Shown: positions 15,305 through 24,548 of the stretch, one piece after another
How positions within the stretch are numbered: position 1 is the stretch's first letter
Layout of the letters: each line of letters starts with the position of its first letter
NCBI GenBank assembly: GCA_017938245.1
Contig: JAGBBX010000044.1
Location: forward strand, 1 to 36,284
Direction of reading: 5' to 3'
Source of the DNA: Bacteroidaceae bacterium
GTDB lineage: Bacteria; Bacteroidota; Bacteroidia; Bacteroidales; Bacteroidaceae
Length of the DNA: 36,284 nt
The notes under the pieces: generated by a model
Told to the model about the DNA's origin: nothing
Database searches by the model: none
The model's input: the letters and a program-made list of their open reading frames with translations, nothing else
Made by a program: the position numbers and the translations under genes

Positions 15305-16978
15305 ATGCAGCACTATTTAACCTATTTGAATAATGCCATTAAGATGCATTGGACAAAACCGGCATTCAGTAACTTTGGTGGCGAGACATATACATACGCT
15401 CAGGTTGCCGAAGGAATAGAGAAATACCATATTCTATTTGATGCCTGTGGATTGAAGAAAGGCGATAAGATTGCCCTATATGCACGTAACTCGGCCGAGT
15501 GGGGTATTGCCTATTTGGCAGTGGTGTCATACGATGCAGTTGTAGTTCCTTTCTTGCCCGACTTTCTTGCGAGTGCGGTTGTTGAGTTAAGCCGTTTCTC
15601 GGAGTGTCGTATGATGATTTGCGACAATGTGGCATTCGATATGTTGAAAGCCGATAAGGCTCTGCTTGACGGACTGAATGCGATTGAGAACTTTACTTGC
15701 ACAGTCAACGTAAAGGATATTTCTCTTTTGAATACCGAGTGTAAAAAATGCGAAGAGGTGGCAACCAATCTCAATTTGGCATTTGCCGAGCGTTTCCCTC
15801 AAGGCGTAAAGCCCGAAATGGTAGACTACTGCAAGACCGATATGGAGGCTGTAGCTGTTATCAGCTTTACTTCGGGTACAACAAGCGCAACCTCCAAGGG
15901 TGTTGTGCTTCCGGCTCGCAGTCTCTCGGCCAATCTCGAGTTTGCACGTCGCGAGATTCCTATGTGCGAGGGTAACACAATTTTCTCGGTTCTTCCGATG
16001 GCACATATGTTTGGCCAGACATTCGACTTCCTGTTCCCTCTCTCGGGCGGTTGTCACATAACAATTCTTAATGGTAAGCCGGTTCCTGCACGTCTGTTGG
16101 CCGGATTGGCAGCAGTTAAGCCCTTTATGTTCCTTACCGTGCCTCTCGTTGTAGAGAAGATTTTCAAATCGAAGGTATTCCCCACACTGCGCAAGCCGCA
16201 TATGCGCGTGCTAATGGCAATCCCCGGTCTTAACAAGATTATTCTTGGTGCTATACGTAATAAACTTGTTGCTGCATTCGGCGGTGGATTGACAACAGGT
16301 GTCATCATTGGTGGTGCAGCGCTCAACAAGGAGGTAGAGGATTTGATGAAGAAGATGGATTTCCCCTATTGTGTCGGTTACGGAATGACCGAGTGTGGTC
16401 CGCTTATCTCGTACAGCGACCGTTCGACATTTGTGAAAAACTCTTGCGGACGTCGTGCCGACCCTCTTGAGGTTCGTATCGACTCTAAGGATCCCCGTCG
16501 TATTCTTGGTGAGATTCAGTGCAAGGGCGATGCTGTAATGATTGGCTATTATAGAAACGAAGAGGCAACAAAAGCATCATTCACAAAAGATGGTTGGCTT
16601 AAGACCGGTGATATGGGTATTATCGATAAAAAGGGTAACATCTTTATTAAAGGTCGTTGCAAGAATATGATTCTCTCGGCAAGCGGCCAGAATATTTACC
16701 CCGAGGAGATTGAAGATAAGATAAATAACCTTCCTTACATTACCGAGTCATTGGTTGTCGGCCGTAAGAATGCGCTTGTAGCACTTGTAGTTGCCGACTA
16801 TGAGGCCGGTAAGAAAGACGAACTTGACGAGGCTGCGGTAAACAAAGCTATCAGCGAGAATGTTCAAGGACTTAACAAAGAGCTTCCTGCTTATAGTCAA
16901 ATTGCTTCGACTGAGATACGTGTAGAGCCTTTTGAAAAGACTCCTAAGCAGAGTATACGTCGTTTTATGTACTCATAA
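15305..16978 (+). CDS. AMP-forming acyl-CoA ligase, paralog 3 of 3
   Basis: 557 residues, starting at ATG 15305 and aligned with the other paralogs from MQHYLTYLNNAIKMHW on. The P-loop A3 reads TSGTTSATSKG, one residue longer than the TSGTSSAPKG of its neighbours and without the Pro before Lys-Gly. The rest is intact: VGYGMTECGPLIS, GWLKTGDMG, KGRCKNMILSASGQNIYPEEIE and EKTPKQSIRRFMYS. It probably has its own promoter, because 265 AT-rich bases and a hairpin precede it. It ends before a very strong palindromic terminator. Confidence 0.88.
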   Translation: MQHYLTYLNNAIKMHWTKPAFSNFGGETYTYAQVAEGIEKYHILFDACGLKKGDKIALYARNSAEWGIAYLAVVSYDAVVVPFLPDFLASAVVELSRFSECRMMICDNVAFDMLKADKALLDGLNAIENFTCTVNVKDISLLNTECKKCEEVATNLNLAFAERFPQGVKPEMVDYCKTDMEAVAVISFTSGTTSATSKGVVLPARSLSANLEFARREIPMCEGNTIFSVLPMAHMFGQTFDFLFPLSGGCHITILNGKPVPARLLAGLAAVKPFMFLTVPLVVEKIFKSKVFPTLRKPHMRVLMAIPGLNKIILGAIRNKLVAAFGGGLTTGVIIGGAALNKEVEDLMKKMDFPYCVGYGMTECGPLISYSDRSTFVKNSCGRRADPLEVRIDSKDPRRILGEIQCKGDAVMIGYYRNEEATKASFTKDGWLKTGDMGIIDKKGNIFIKGRCKNMILSASGQNIYPEEIEDKINNLPYITESLVVGRKNALVALVVADYEAGKKDELDEAAVNKAISENVQGLNKELPAYSQIASTEIRVEPFEKTPKQSIRRFMYS

Positions 16979-17014
16979 GAATTGCTCTTTAAAACAGTTT
17001 TTTCGAGCAGTTTT

Positions 17015-17068
17015 ACATAAAAACAAAAAATCTTCAGAAAATTTTCTGAAGATTTTTTGTTTTTATGT
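17015..17068. terminator. Strong intrinsic terminator, 27-bp perfect palindrome
   Basis: Positions 17015-17041 and 17042-17068 are perfect reverse complements with no loop bases. The core is ATCTTCAGAAAATTTTCTGAAGAT, flanked by A-rich and T-rich arms. It follows the ligase gene and precedes the sigma factor gene. Confidence 0.88.
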
Positions 17069-17139
17069 GTTCACTTTTGCTATCTATTGCGTCTTATATA
17101 TGTAACACATAAAAAAGGTGCATTTGTAGAAGCAGGACG

Positions 17140-17616
17140 ATGAGTTTCGAAGAGTTTTATAGAACAAATTATATATCATTATACCGTATAGCAATTGGTA
17201 TACTGCACAACGAAGAGGATAGCCGAGACGTTGTTGCCGATACATTTAAAAAACTTTGGCAGGTATGGGATAGTGCCGACGACCCGTTGGCATTGTCAAA
17301 ATCGATGTTGCGTAATGCCTGTGTAAGTCACATAAGGCATTTGGAGGTTCACGAGAGGTTTGTAAGAAGAACCGCATCGGATAGCAGGATAAACGAAAGT
17401 ACCGACCTTTCACACGAAAAACGCATTGAACTCTTGCGTCTTTATATGGCAACACTCGACAGAGAAGAGCAGCGCCTGATACATCTTGTTATATATGAAA
17501 AAAGAACTCTTAAAGAGGTTGCCGAACTTCTTGGATGCAGTTACGCCACCGTAAGACGTCATTTTGCATCATTGATGTGCACACTTAAGGAATATATGTC
17601 TGACTGCGAAATATGA
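17140..17616 (+). CDS. ECF-type RNA polymerase sigma-70 factor
   Basis: 158 residues with the two-domain ECF layout. Region 2 is at about 1-60 (FEEFYRTNYISLYRIAIGIL, then DSRDVVADTFKKLWQ). Region 4 is at about 105-155, with helix-turn-helix TLKEVAELLGCSYATVRRHFA. There is no region 1 or 3. It is first in a three-gene unit: the next gene overlaps by 4 bases (ATGA) and encodes a single-pass membrane protein, and the third is an outer-membrane receptor. This is the usual Bacteroidota trans-envelope signalling order, so it probably directs transcription of its own operon or nearby envelope genes. Confidence 0.9.
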   Translation: MSFEEFYRTNYISLYRIAIGILHNEEDSRDVVADTFKKLWQVWDSADDPLALSKSMLRNACVSHIRHLEVHERFVRRTASDSRINESTDLSHEKRIELLRLYMATLDREEQRLIHLVIYEKRTLKEVAELLGCSYATVRRHFASLMCTLKEYMSDCEI

Positions 17617-18317
17617 TGAGTATGGAAAAAACAGATAAAAACAGCAATATTGAACGCCTTCTGCAAGCTGTAGAAACACCCGATTACTTCGACGAGAAAG
17701 AGCTCGAGGCGGTTATGAACGAGGAGGAGACAAAAGATTTTTACTCGTTGTTGAGCGATATTGAGACAGTAAAATCAATAGATAACGCTCCGTTGCCCGA
17801 CGTTAACGCCGAGTGGAACAACTTCGCACGTTGGTTGCGTATACGTCGTCTGCGACTACGTGGCAATAAACTGCGCAAAATACATAATTGGCACGCATAT
17901 ATATCTGTGGCGGCAGTCGTTCTGTTCGTCCTATTTATATCGGTACCACTTATGAATATAGACAGAATTGAAAATGATGCAGCTATAGTGCATACAACCG
18001 ATGAGGTTGTAGTTGGTCTGAACAGTAGCGATAAATCTTTTTGCAAAAAGATTGGAGAGTGGGACAATGATATGTTTTTCGATTACAGGATTACTCCTGC
18101 CCACAGTTATACACTGCCAAAGAACTACTTCGATTTAGAAACAGATTTTATGGTCGACAAAATATTGGGATTATCGACTACAGGTCTTGAATATCTATTT
18201 GATAATTTTTCCAAATTCGACGAGATTAGTCCATTTAATATTACTATTGGTGAATTTACTCCAAAAGAATATTCATATACCGATGCTTTTTTTGTTGAAA
18301 ATTCAGACAACAATTGA
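17613..18317 (+). CDS. Putative anti-sigma factor, single-pass membrane protein
   Basis: 234 residues, start codon overlapping the sigma gene stop (ATGA). ATGs at 17616 and 17622 are alternatives. The acidic, helical N-terminal part (about 1-75) would sit in the cytoplasm and hold the sigma factor. A basic stretch (RIRRLRLRGNKLRK) precedes one membrane helix at about 95-115, and the rest is periplasmic. It lacks a recognisable FecR/DUF4974 domain, which usually follows ECF factors in this phylum, so it is named by position and topology only. The periplasmic part has no motif I recognise. Confidence 0.6.
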   Translation: MMSMEKTDKNSNIERLLQAVETPDYFDEKELEAVMNEEETKDFYSLLSDIETVKSIDNAPLPDVNAEWNNFARWLRIRRLRLRGNKLRKIHNWHAYISVAAVVLFVLFISVPLMNIDRIENDAAIVHTTDEVVVGLNSSDKSFCKKIGEWDNDMFFDYRITPAHSYTLPKNYFDLETDFMVDKILGLSTTGLEYLFDNFSKFDEISPFNITIGEFTPKEYSYTDAFFVENSDNN

Positions 18318-18406
18318 ATAATAATGCAAATATTGTATCGTTACAATAATTATTGTGAAATAAATGTTGTATATTGCCATTCATTTTTAATGACACAATT
18401 CTGTTA

Positions 18407-21244
18407 ATGATGAAACGTTTCTATTTATATCTGTTTTTGGTGTTTGCAAGTGTTCAACTTGCAGCTCAGAATTTTACTATCTCGGGTAGGGTGGTCGATG
18501 CCGAAAATAACAAAGAGACTTTGCCTTTTGCACAACTGCGTATTTTTGAGAAAGATACAGTGCAGGTTGCAACAGCCGTCTCGGACGAAGATGGCAATTT
18601 TTCCGTTAAACTCAAAAGTGCAGGCGACTATCGCCTATCGGTATCTTTCTTAGGATATAAGACTCTTTATAAGAGATTTAAACTAACTAAAAAGAGCCCT
18701 AAACTACGTATGGGGAAACTGCAATTATCTCCCGATAGCAAGATGCTTAAAGAGGCACTTGTTACGGGGCTTGCTAATGAACTTACAATAAAAGCCGATA
18801 CGTTTGTTTATAACAGCAATGCTTATCGTGTTCCCGAGGGAGCTACCATAGCAGTGCTTATAAAACAGTTGCCTGGTCTTTCGATGGATAGTGACGGCAA
18901 TCTAACCTTTCAGGGAAAGAAAATAGATAATATCCTGGTAAATGGTAAACCGTTTTTTGGGGATATGAAAACTGCAATGTCCAATATGACAACCGAAGCT
19001 GTGGACAATGTGCAGATATATAAAAAGAGCAACGAGGATAGTGATTTTGCAGGTAAGCACGATACAAATAAGTCAACGGTAATAGACCTTAAAATAAAAA
19101 AGGAGTATATGAGCTCGTGGAGTGTAAATGCCAATATGGGTGGCGGTACAAAAGAGCGTTATATAGGTAAGGTTTATGCTTCCAACTTCAGTGATAAGTA
19201 TCGCGCAGCTGTTTTTGCACAGGCAAATAATATAAGTCAAGACGAGCAGGTCGACGAGAATGGCAATTGGTACCATTGGGGTGGTGGAAACGGTTTTTAC
19301 ACCTATCGTAAGGCAGGTGCGGTGCTCTCGTGGGACAACGGTCGCAAGAACAACGAAGGCGGATATATAAGAGGTAATCTTAATATTACAGCCTCGCACG
19401 ACAATAGTAACAGAAATACAATCTCCAATACCGAGACGTTCCTCTCGCAAGGTTCGCATTTTGGCTATAGCAGTAGTAATAACAACGGTCGCGACCGAGA
19501 CATTCGTGCATACGGCTCTCTTACGTGGAACATCGATACTCTTAATCGAGTGAATGTTGGTTTCAATTATGGTTATAACGACAGTAACAATAGTAATAAC
19601 TCGAATAGTTCTATATATAAGAGCGCGCAGAGTATGCAGGATGCTCACTTGGGACTGATAGGCGAGAGTATCGACAGTGTATTGCGTGAGCAGGGAGTAA
19701 ACTCTACATTGGATATTGGCGGTAGCGGTTCACGTTCTATAGATGCACGTATTAACGTCGATTACACACATCGTTTTGGCAGTTCGGGAAATTCTCTCTC
19801 ATTGAATGCCTCTTATTCGGTTAATTCGAGCAGGGGTAGTGGAGACTATCTTTCGCACTACCGTTATTTCAGTCCCGATGCTCCAAAATCGGAGCACCTT
19901 ATGCGCAGATATACACTCTCGCCCAATGACAACAGTAACTATGACGCCTCGGTAAATTTCTCGGGAAAGATAACCGATGAAATTCAGTATCATCTGAGAT
20001 ACTCGTATGCTCATAATGATAGAAATGGTGTAAACAGCCTATACGACCTAAACCGATACGATGCTTACAACTCGCCACTGTTACCACCGGGCATACACCC
20101 ATCTACAGCCGATTCTCTGCGTGCTGTAATTGATATTGTAAACTCATATAATTCGGCAGAGTACAGTAATAATCACTCTTTGAATGCGGGAATGTCTGGA
20201 CGATGGGAGAAAATTGAGACACATTTTAATGTTACCGCTGCACACAAGAACGAGCATCTTTATTACAGTCGCAACAATAACTTTTATGCTCCTGCACGCA
20301 AATTCATCGACTGGAGTGTAAATTATGATGTTACTTTAAGACCGATTAAAAATGGTGAACTTAACATCTACTATTATGGCTCTACAAGCCGACCTTCGCT
20401 CGTGAGCCTGTTACCGCTAACCGATACATCGAACGAGATGGTTGTCTCGGTTAACAATCCTAATCTTAAGACAGAGTGGAATAACTCAATAAATATGCAC
20501 GGTAACTGGTTTAACGAAAAACGTGGCGATAACTATAGTATGTTTGGATACTTCAGTTGGAACCGCAATGCTGCAACATCAATATCACAGACCGATGAGA
20601 CGACAGGTAAGCAGATACTGACGACAAAGAATGTAAATGGTAATTACCATACTCTTCTGCATATGTCAACCGAACAACCTTTGGATACGGCCCGACATTG
20701 GACACTCAGACTATCGGCGAATATATATCATTCACACCGTAAGAGCTACGTGGGTTCAATGGGCGACGACCTTGGACTCTCGGTGGTTAACAACTATACT
20801 CCTACGGCGCGAATATCGCTTAAGTGGAGAAAAGATATATGGAGTGTAAATCTTAGTTCGTCGTACAGCAAGGAGATTACGCGATATAAATACGATAAAC
20901 AATATAACCAGTCGGGTAGTGTCTTCGAATTTAACTTTCAACCGCAGGTTGAGTTGCCGTTCGGTCTAAGGATAAACACAAGCTTCGGACTTTTCGACCG
21001 CTCGGGTTACGACTCCGAGATTCTTAATCACGGACAGTGGTTGTGGAATGCAACAATATCGCAATCGCTGCTCAAGAGCAAGGCGCTTACTCTGCAACTC
21101 GAGGCAGTAGATATTCTGCACGAAAGAACTTCGGAGTGGAGTTCTTCTACTGCAACATCGAGAAACTTTGGTCGCATAGAGACTTTTCATAGTTATATAA
21201 TGCTTTCTGCAATATACCGTTTCTATCTTGGTGCGGGAAAATAA
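18407..21244 (+). CDS. Outer-membrane beta-barrel receptor with carboxypeptidase-regulatory-like domain (TonB-dependent receptor-like)
   Basis: About 945 residues from ATG 18407 (ATG 18410 equally possible). The N-terminus MKRFYLYLFLVFASVQLAAQ is a signal peptide. A CarboxypepD_reg-like beta-sandwich follows (ISGRVVDAEN to FLGYKTLYK). Next comes a plug-like domain with GKKIDNILVNGKPFFGDMK and AVDNVQIYKK. The remainder is a large barrel rich in aromatic, Asn and Ser beta strands, ending in YRFYLGAGK. This architecture occurs in the outer membrane protein beta-barrel family related to TonB-dependent receptors. No SusD partner follows, so it is not a typical polysaccharide uptake locus. Location after sigma and anti-sigma genes suggests it is their signal input or target. 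The ligand is unknown. Confidence 0.82.
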   Translation: MMKRFYLYLFLVFASVQLAAQNFTISGRVVDAENNKETLPFAQLRIFEKDTVQVATAVSDEDGNFSVKLKSAGDYRLSVSFLGYKTLYKRFKLTKKSPKLRMGKLQLSPDSKMLKEALVTGLANELTIKADTFVYNSNAYRVPEGATIAVLIKQLPGLSMDSDGNLTFQGKKIDNILVNGKPFFGDMKTAMSNMTTEAVDNVQIYKKSNEDSDFAGKHDTNKSTVIDLKIKKEYMSSWSVNANMGGGTKERYIGKVYASNFSDKYRAAVFAQANNISQDEQVDENGNWYHWGGGNGFYTYRKAGAVLSWDNGRKNNEGGYIRGNLNITASHDNSNRNTISNTETFLSQGSHFGYSSSNNNGRDRDIRAYGSLTWNIDTLNRVNVGFNYGYNDSNNSNNSNSSIYKSAQSMQDAHLGLIGESIDSVLREQGVNSTLDIGGSGSRSIDARINVDYTHRFGSSGNSLSLNASYSVNSSRGSGDYLSHYRYFSPDAPKSEHLMRRYTLSPNDNSNYDASVNFSGKITDEIQYHLRYSYAHNDRNGVNSLYDLNRYDAYNSPLLPPGIHPSTADSLRAVIDIVNSYNSAEYSNNHSLNAGMSGRWEKIETHFNVTAAHKNEHLYYSRNNNFYAPARKFIDWSVNYDVTLRPIKNGELNIYYYGSTSRPSLVSLLPLTDTSNEMVVSVNNPNLKTEWNNSINMHGNWFNEKRGDNYSMFGYFSWNRNAATSISQTDETTGKQILTTKNVNGNYHTLLHMSTEQPLDTARHWTLRLSANIYHSHRKSYVGSMGDDLGLSVVNNYTPTARISLKWRKDIWSVNLSSSYSKEITRYKYDKQYNQSGSVFEFNFQPQVELPFGLRINTSFGLFDRSGYDSEILNHGQWLWNATISQSLLKSKALTLQLEAVDILHERTSEWSSSTATSRNFGRIETFHSYIMLSAIYRFYLGAGK

Positions 21245-21281
21245 ACAGGTTTGTAATAATAATCAGGTAGTTAAACTGTGT

Positions 21282-21315
21282 AAAAGGAGGGGAAATTAAT
21301 TTTTCTTCTCCTTTT
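21282..21315 (+). terminator. Intrinsic terminator after the receptor gene
   Basis: The stem AAAAGGAG/CTCCTTTT (21282-21289 with 21308-21315) contains a partly pairing interior and ends in a T run. It separates the receptor gene from glyA. Confidence 0.75.
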
Positions 21316-21351
21316 ATGTCATTACGTGCTAATTATTATACAAAAAAGCAG

Positions 21352-21359
21352 TATCTTTG
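21352..21359 (+). promoter_or_regulatory. -7 element of glyA
   Basis: TATCTTTG matches the TAnnTTTG consensus exactly and lies 61 bases before the glyA ATG, immediately after the preceding terminator. Confidence 0.65.
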
Positions 21360-21419
21360 CAATTCATTATCGAAAAGGTGGTTTTTTAATGTAAAAAAGT
21401 AAACAATTAAATAAATACT

Positions 21420-22700
21420 ATGAAAAGAGACAACACTGTTTTTCAGTTGATTGAGATGGAGCAGCGCCGTCAGCTCAAGGGTATCGAGCTTATTGCGTCT
21501 GAGAATTTCGTTAGTAATGAGGTAATGCAGGCTATGGGTTCTATCCTCACAAACAAATATGCCGAGGGTTATCCCGGCAAGCGCTATTATGGCGGTTGTG
21601 AGGTGGTAGACGTAGTAGAGGATCTTGCTCGCACACGTCTTAAAGAGCTTTATGGAGCCGAATGGGTGAATGTTCAGCCTCACTCGGGTGCTCAGGCCAA
21701 TGCAGCAGTTTTCCTTGCAGTACTTAATCCCGGAGACAAGTTTATGGGTCTTAACCTTGCACACGGTGGTCATCTCTCGCACGGTTCGGCTGTAAATACA
21801 TCGGGTATTATATATACTCCCGTAGAGTATAATCTCAATCCCGAGACAGGTCGCGTCGACTACGACCAGATGGAGGAGATTGCTCACCGCGAGCAGCCCA
21901 AGCTCATCATTGGTGGTGGCTCGGCCTATTCACGTGAGTGGGACTACAAGCGTATGCGCGAGATTGCTGATAGTGTAGGTGCATTGCTTATGGTCGATAT
22001 GGCACACCCCGCAGGACTTATCGCAGCAGGTCTTCTCGATAATCCCTTGAAGTATGCTCACATTGTGACATCTACAACACATAAGACTCTTCGTGGTCCT
22101 CGTGGAGGTATCATTCTTTTGGGTAAGGATTTCCCCAATCCTTGGGGTAAGACAACTCCTAAGGGCGAGATTAAGATGATGTCGGCGCTTCTCGACAGTG
22201 CAGTGTTCCCCGGTATTCAGGGTGGCCCTCTTGAGCACGTTATTGCAGCTAAGGCTGTTGCTTTCGGCGAGGCTCTTCAGCCCGAGTTCAAGGAGTATCA
22301 GGCACAGGTTAAGCTGAATGCAGCCACACTTGCAAACGAACTTATGAGTCGTGGCTTCGGCATCGTATCGGGTGGAACTGATAACCACTCAATGCTTGTC
22401 GACCTGCGCAGCAAATATCCCGACCTGACAGGTAAGGTTGCCGAGAAAGCACTTGTTGCTGCCGATATTACAGCAAACAAGAATATGGTTCCTTTCGACT
22501 CACGCAGTGCATTCCAGACATCGGGCATTCGTCTTGGTACACCTGCAATCACAACTCGTGGCGTTAAGGAGACACTTATGCCTTTCGTGGCCGAGATGAT
22601 TGAGACTGTTCTTAATGCTCCCGAGGATGAGAAGGTAATAGCAGCTGTTCGTCGTCAGGTAAATGAGACTATGGCCGAGTATCCTCTATTTGCTTATTGA
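21420..22700 (+). CDS. glyA: Serine hydroxymethyltransferase
   Basis: 426 residues, cytoplasmic, PLP-dependent. It interconverts serine plus tetrahydrofolate and glycine plus 5,10-methylene-THF, the main one-carbon source. Diagnostic stretches are [10 protein letters not shown] near the N-terminus, [18 protein letters not shown], the PLP-binding Lys in [14 protein letters not shown], and [13 protein letters not shown]. The C-terminal [14 protein letters not shown] is also present. The length fits the bacterial family. It is monocistronic, with a consensus promoter in front and a 17-bp stem terminator behind. Confidence 0.98.
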   Translation: MKRDNTVFQLIEMEQRRQLKGIELIASENFVSNEVMQAMGSILTNKYAEGYPGKRYYGGCEVVDVVEDLARTRLKELYGAEWVNVQPHSGAQANAAVFLAVLNPGDKFMGLNLAHGGHLSHGSAVNTSGIIYTPVEYNLNPETGRVDYDQMEEIAHREQPKLIIGGGSAYSREWDYKRMREIADSVGALLMVDMAHPAGLIAAGLLDNPLKYAHIVTSTTHKTLRGPRGGIILLGKDFPNPWGKTTPKGEIKMMSALLDSAVFPGIQGGPLEHVIAAKAVAFGEALQPEFKEYQAQVKLNAATLANELMSRGFGIVSGGTDNHSMLVDLRSKYPDLTGKVAEKALVAADITANKNMVPFDSRSAFQTSGIRLGTPAITTRGVKETLMPFVAEMIETVLNAPEDEKVIAAVRRQVNETMAEYPLFAY

Positions 22701-22720
22701 TTATATAATAGGAGATAAAA

Positions 22721-22762
22721 ACAATATTGGCGCAACATCCTAAAGTGTTGCGCCAATATTGT
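22721..22762. terminator. Bidirectional terminator between glyA and the pyr operon
   Basis: A 17-bp perfect stem ACAATATTGGCGCAACA/TGTTGCGCCAATATTGT with an 8-base loop lies between two convergent transcription units. Confidence 0.85.
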
Positions 22763-22773
22763 TTATATTCTGT

Positions 22774-23481
22774 TTAGAAAATAATTCCTAACGAGAAACT
22801 AAGTAGGTTGTCGCTGCGTTTCGAGTAGAATTTCTCGCCACTCTTTTTTGATATAATTCCATTAGTGTTATTGTTAAGCCCTATATCATAAACAAAGTCG
22901 AAACAAATATTGGATATTTTAACACCAAAGCCAAGTTCCCAATAGTAAACAATTTTGCGTAACGACTCTTCGAGGTCGGTATATTTAAAGTGCTTGAATC
23001 GTTGTTTATCGTGTCCTGTAAATATGAATTTTGCTTTAGGTCCGGTAAAGAAACTCATTCCGTATGGGCCGCTATCTACAAACTTATAGCCGAAAAGCAG
23101 CGGTACTTGCGTACAATAGGTTATCAGATTATATTGTGGTTTACTGCATCCCTCTAGCTGTTCGTCGTTTTTGTAAGTTGTTTCGTTAAACTCAAAGTTG
23201 TGACGCGAAATGCTCATTGTAGCCTCGGTCTGTATGTAATATCTGTTTTTAGAGAGTCTAATGAATGGACTCACCGAGTAGCCAATCTTGTTGCTTTGTA
23301 TTATGCGGTCGTCATATTCATAACCATCGATTTCGAATATGGTGGTATTGTATGTAGCTGCGTGAAATCCCACCTTAAATCCGTAATTGATGTGTAACTT
23401 GTCGCTCTTCCCTTGCGCTTGTAAAAGCAACGGTAAGAAGAGGAACACTATTATTGATGATAGACTATGACGCAGATGCAT
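22774..23481 (-). CDS. Small outer-membrane beta-barrel protein (PorT-like)
   Basis: 235 residues. A signal peptide (HSLSSIIVFLFLPLLLQAQG) is followed by alternating beta strands starting NYGFKVGFHAATYN, a typical first strand of PorT-family/outer_membrane_beta-barrel proteins, and ends in LLSFSLGIIF with an aromatic last residue. It starts one base after the stop of the flavin reductase gene, so it is last in the pyrB-pyrI-flavin reductase unit. Despite that context it should sit in the outer membrane. The function is not identifiable, and PorT-like proteins range from secretion components to uncharacterised barrels. Confidence 0.72.
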   Translation of the reverse strand: MHLRHSLSSIIVFLFLPLLLQAQGKSDKLHINYGFKVGFHAATYNTTIFEIDGYEYDDRIIQSNKIGYSVSPFIRLSKNRYYIQTEATMSISRHNFEFNETTYKNDEQLEGCSKPQYNLITYCTQVPLLFGYKFVDSGPYGMSFFTGPKAKFIFTGHDKQRFKHFKYTDLEESLRKIVYYWELGFGVKISNICFDFVYDIGLNNNTNGIISKKSGEKFYSKRSDNLLSFSLGIIF

Positions 23482-23482
23482 A

Positions 23483-24061
23483 TTATCTCTTTTTATTTGT
23501 ATCCTTCTTTACGCTCCAACCGAATTTGCCAATAAACTCGCCCAGATGGAAATATTTTCCGTGAGTATATACCAGTGGATCTGCTGCCGACAAATCCCAT
23601 TCGCCTGTCTCGGGATTCAGCAGGCTGTCGTCGGCCTGCACATTGACAACCTCGGCAAGAAACATATCGTGCGAACCCAGCGGTATAATCTGTTTCACCT
23701 TGCACTCTATGCTGAGTGGCGACTCCATAATAACAGGTGCCTTAATCTCTTTCGAGGGGCCGTATGTCAGTCCGGTCTCCTTTCTCTTGTCGAAGTCTTT
23801 GCCCGAGCGTACACCACACCAGTCGGTGGCACGTGCCATCGCTGCCGTTGTAAGGTTGATGACAAACTCTCCATTTTCTTTTATTATAGGGTAGGAGTGG
23901 CGTTCGGGACGCACCGATATATAGCACATTGCAGGGTTGGTACACACGGTACCAACCCAAGAGACTGTGAGCATATTGTAGTTCTCGGGACAATTGCCGC
24001 AACTGACAAGTACTGCAGGTAGCGGATATATCATTGTTCCGGGTTTCCAGTTTAATTTCAT
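23483..24061 (-). CDS. Flavin reductase-like domain protein (FMN-binding)
   Basis: 192 residues, soluble. The N-terminal WKPGTMIYPLPAVLVSCG, then NMLTVSWVGTVCTNPAMCYISVRPERHSYPII and EFVINL, match the flavin reductase-like split-barrel family (DIM6/NTAB, FlaRed). ECKVKQIIPLGSHDMFLAEVVNV is the family's conserved C-terminal strand pair. Members bind FMN and reduce flavin with NAD(P)H or act as small flavoproteins. It lies 13 bases downstream of pyrI. Co-transcription with pyrimidine genes is likely from spacing, but no biochemical link is evident. Confidence 0.85.
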   Translation of the reverse strand: MKLNWKPGTMIYPLPAVLVSCGNCPENYNMLTVSWVGTVCTNPAMCYISVRPERHSYPIIKENGEFVINLTTAAMARATDWCGVRSGKDFDKRKETGLTYGPSKEIKAPVIMESPLSIECKVKQIIPLGSHDMFLAEVVNVQADDSLLNPETGEWDLSAADPLVYTHGKYFHLGEFIGKFGWSVKKDTNKKR

Positions 24062-24074
24062 TCTATTATTCTAT

Positions 24075-24536
24075 TCAGAGTAGTTCAATATCTTTTACAT
24101 TCTTTTCCTTTTCGCAGTAGTGGCATTTTAGTATGCCCTCGCTACGGTTGACAAGATGAAAGCGAGTAGCCATAGGCTCGTTGTTGGTAATGCAGTTGGG
24201 GTTGCTGCACTTTACAATGTTATTTAACTCGTCGGGCATATGTACCTCTCGTTTATCTACAACCTTGTAATCCTGAATTATGTTCAGTACTACGTTGGGA
24301 GCAACCAATGAAATGCGGTTTACCTCGTCGTCGGTAAAGTATTTGTCGGCAATCTTTATAAGTCCCTTTTTGCCGAGTTTTTTGCTCTCGAGATAGTTGC
24401 CGATAGTTACGTTGCTCTCCATCTCGGGGATGTTCAGCAGATTTACCACCTCGAATAGTTTGTCGGCCGGAATGTGATCTATTACTGTTCCGTTGCATAG
24501 TGCCGACACCTGCATTGCAGTCTTATTATCTTTCAT
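24075..24536 (-). CDS. pyrI: Aspartate carbamoyltransferase regulatory subunit
   Basis: 153 residues, the allosteric subunit of ATCase. The N-terminal nucleotide-binding domain contains [19 protein letters not shown]. The C-terminal zinc domain has four Cys at about 110, 115, 138 and 141 (KCSNPNC and KCHYCE), all present. It binds CTP/ATP effectors and ties catalytic trimers together. It is 12 bases downstream of pyrB, as in classical pyrBI operons. Confidence 0.97.
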   Translation of the reverse strand: MKDNKTAMQVSALCNGTVIDHIPADKLFEVVNLLNIPEMESNVTIGNYLESKKLGKKGLIKIADKYFTDDEVNRISLVAPNVVLNIIQDYKVVDKREVHMPDELNNIVKCSNPNCITNNEPMATRFHLVNRSEGILKCHYCEKEKNVKDIELL

Positions 24537-24548
24537 AATTGCAGTTTT

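Noticed and set aside
18407-21244. SusC-type polysaccharide uptake locus
   Set aside because: No SusD gene or glycoside hydrolase follows; glyA comes next, behind a terminator.
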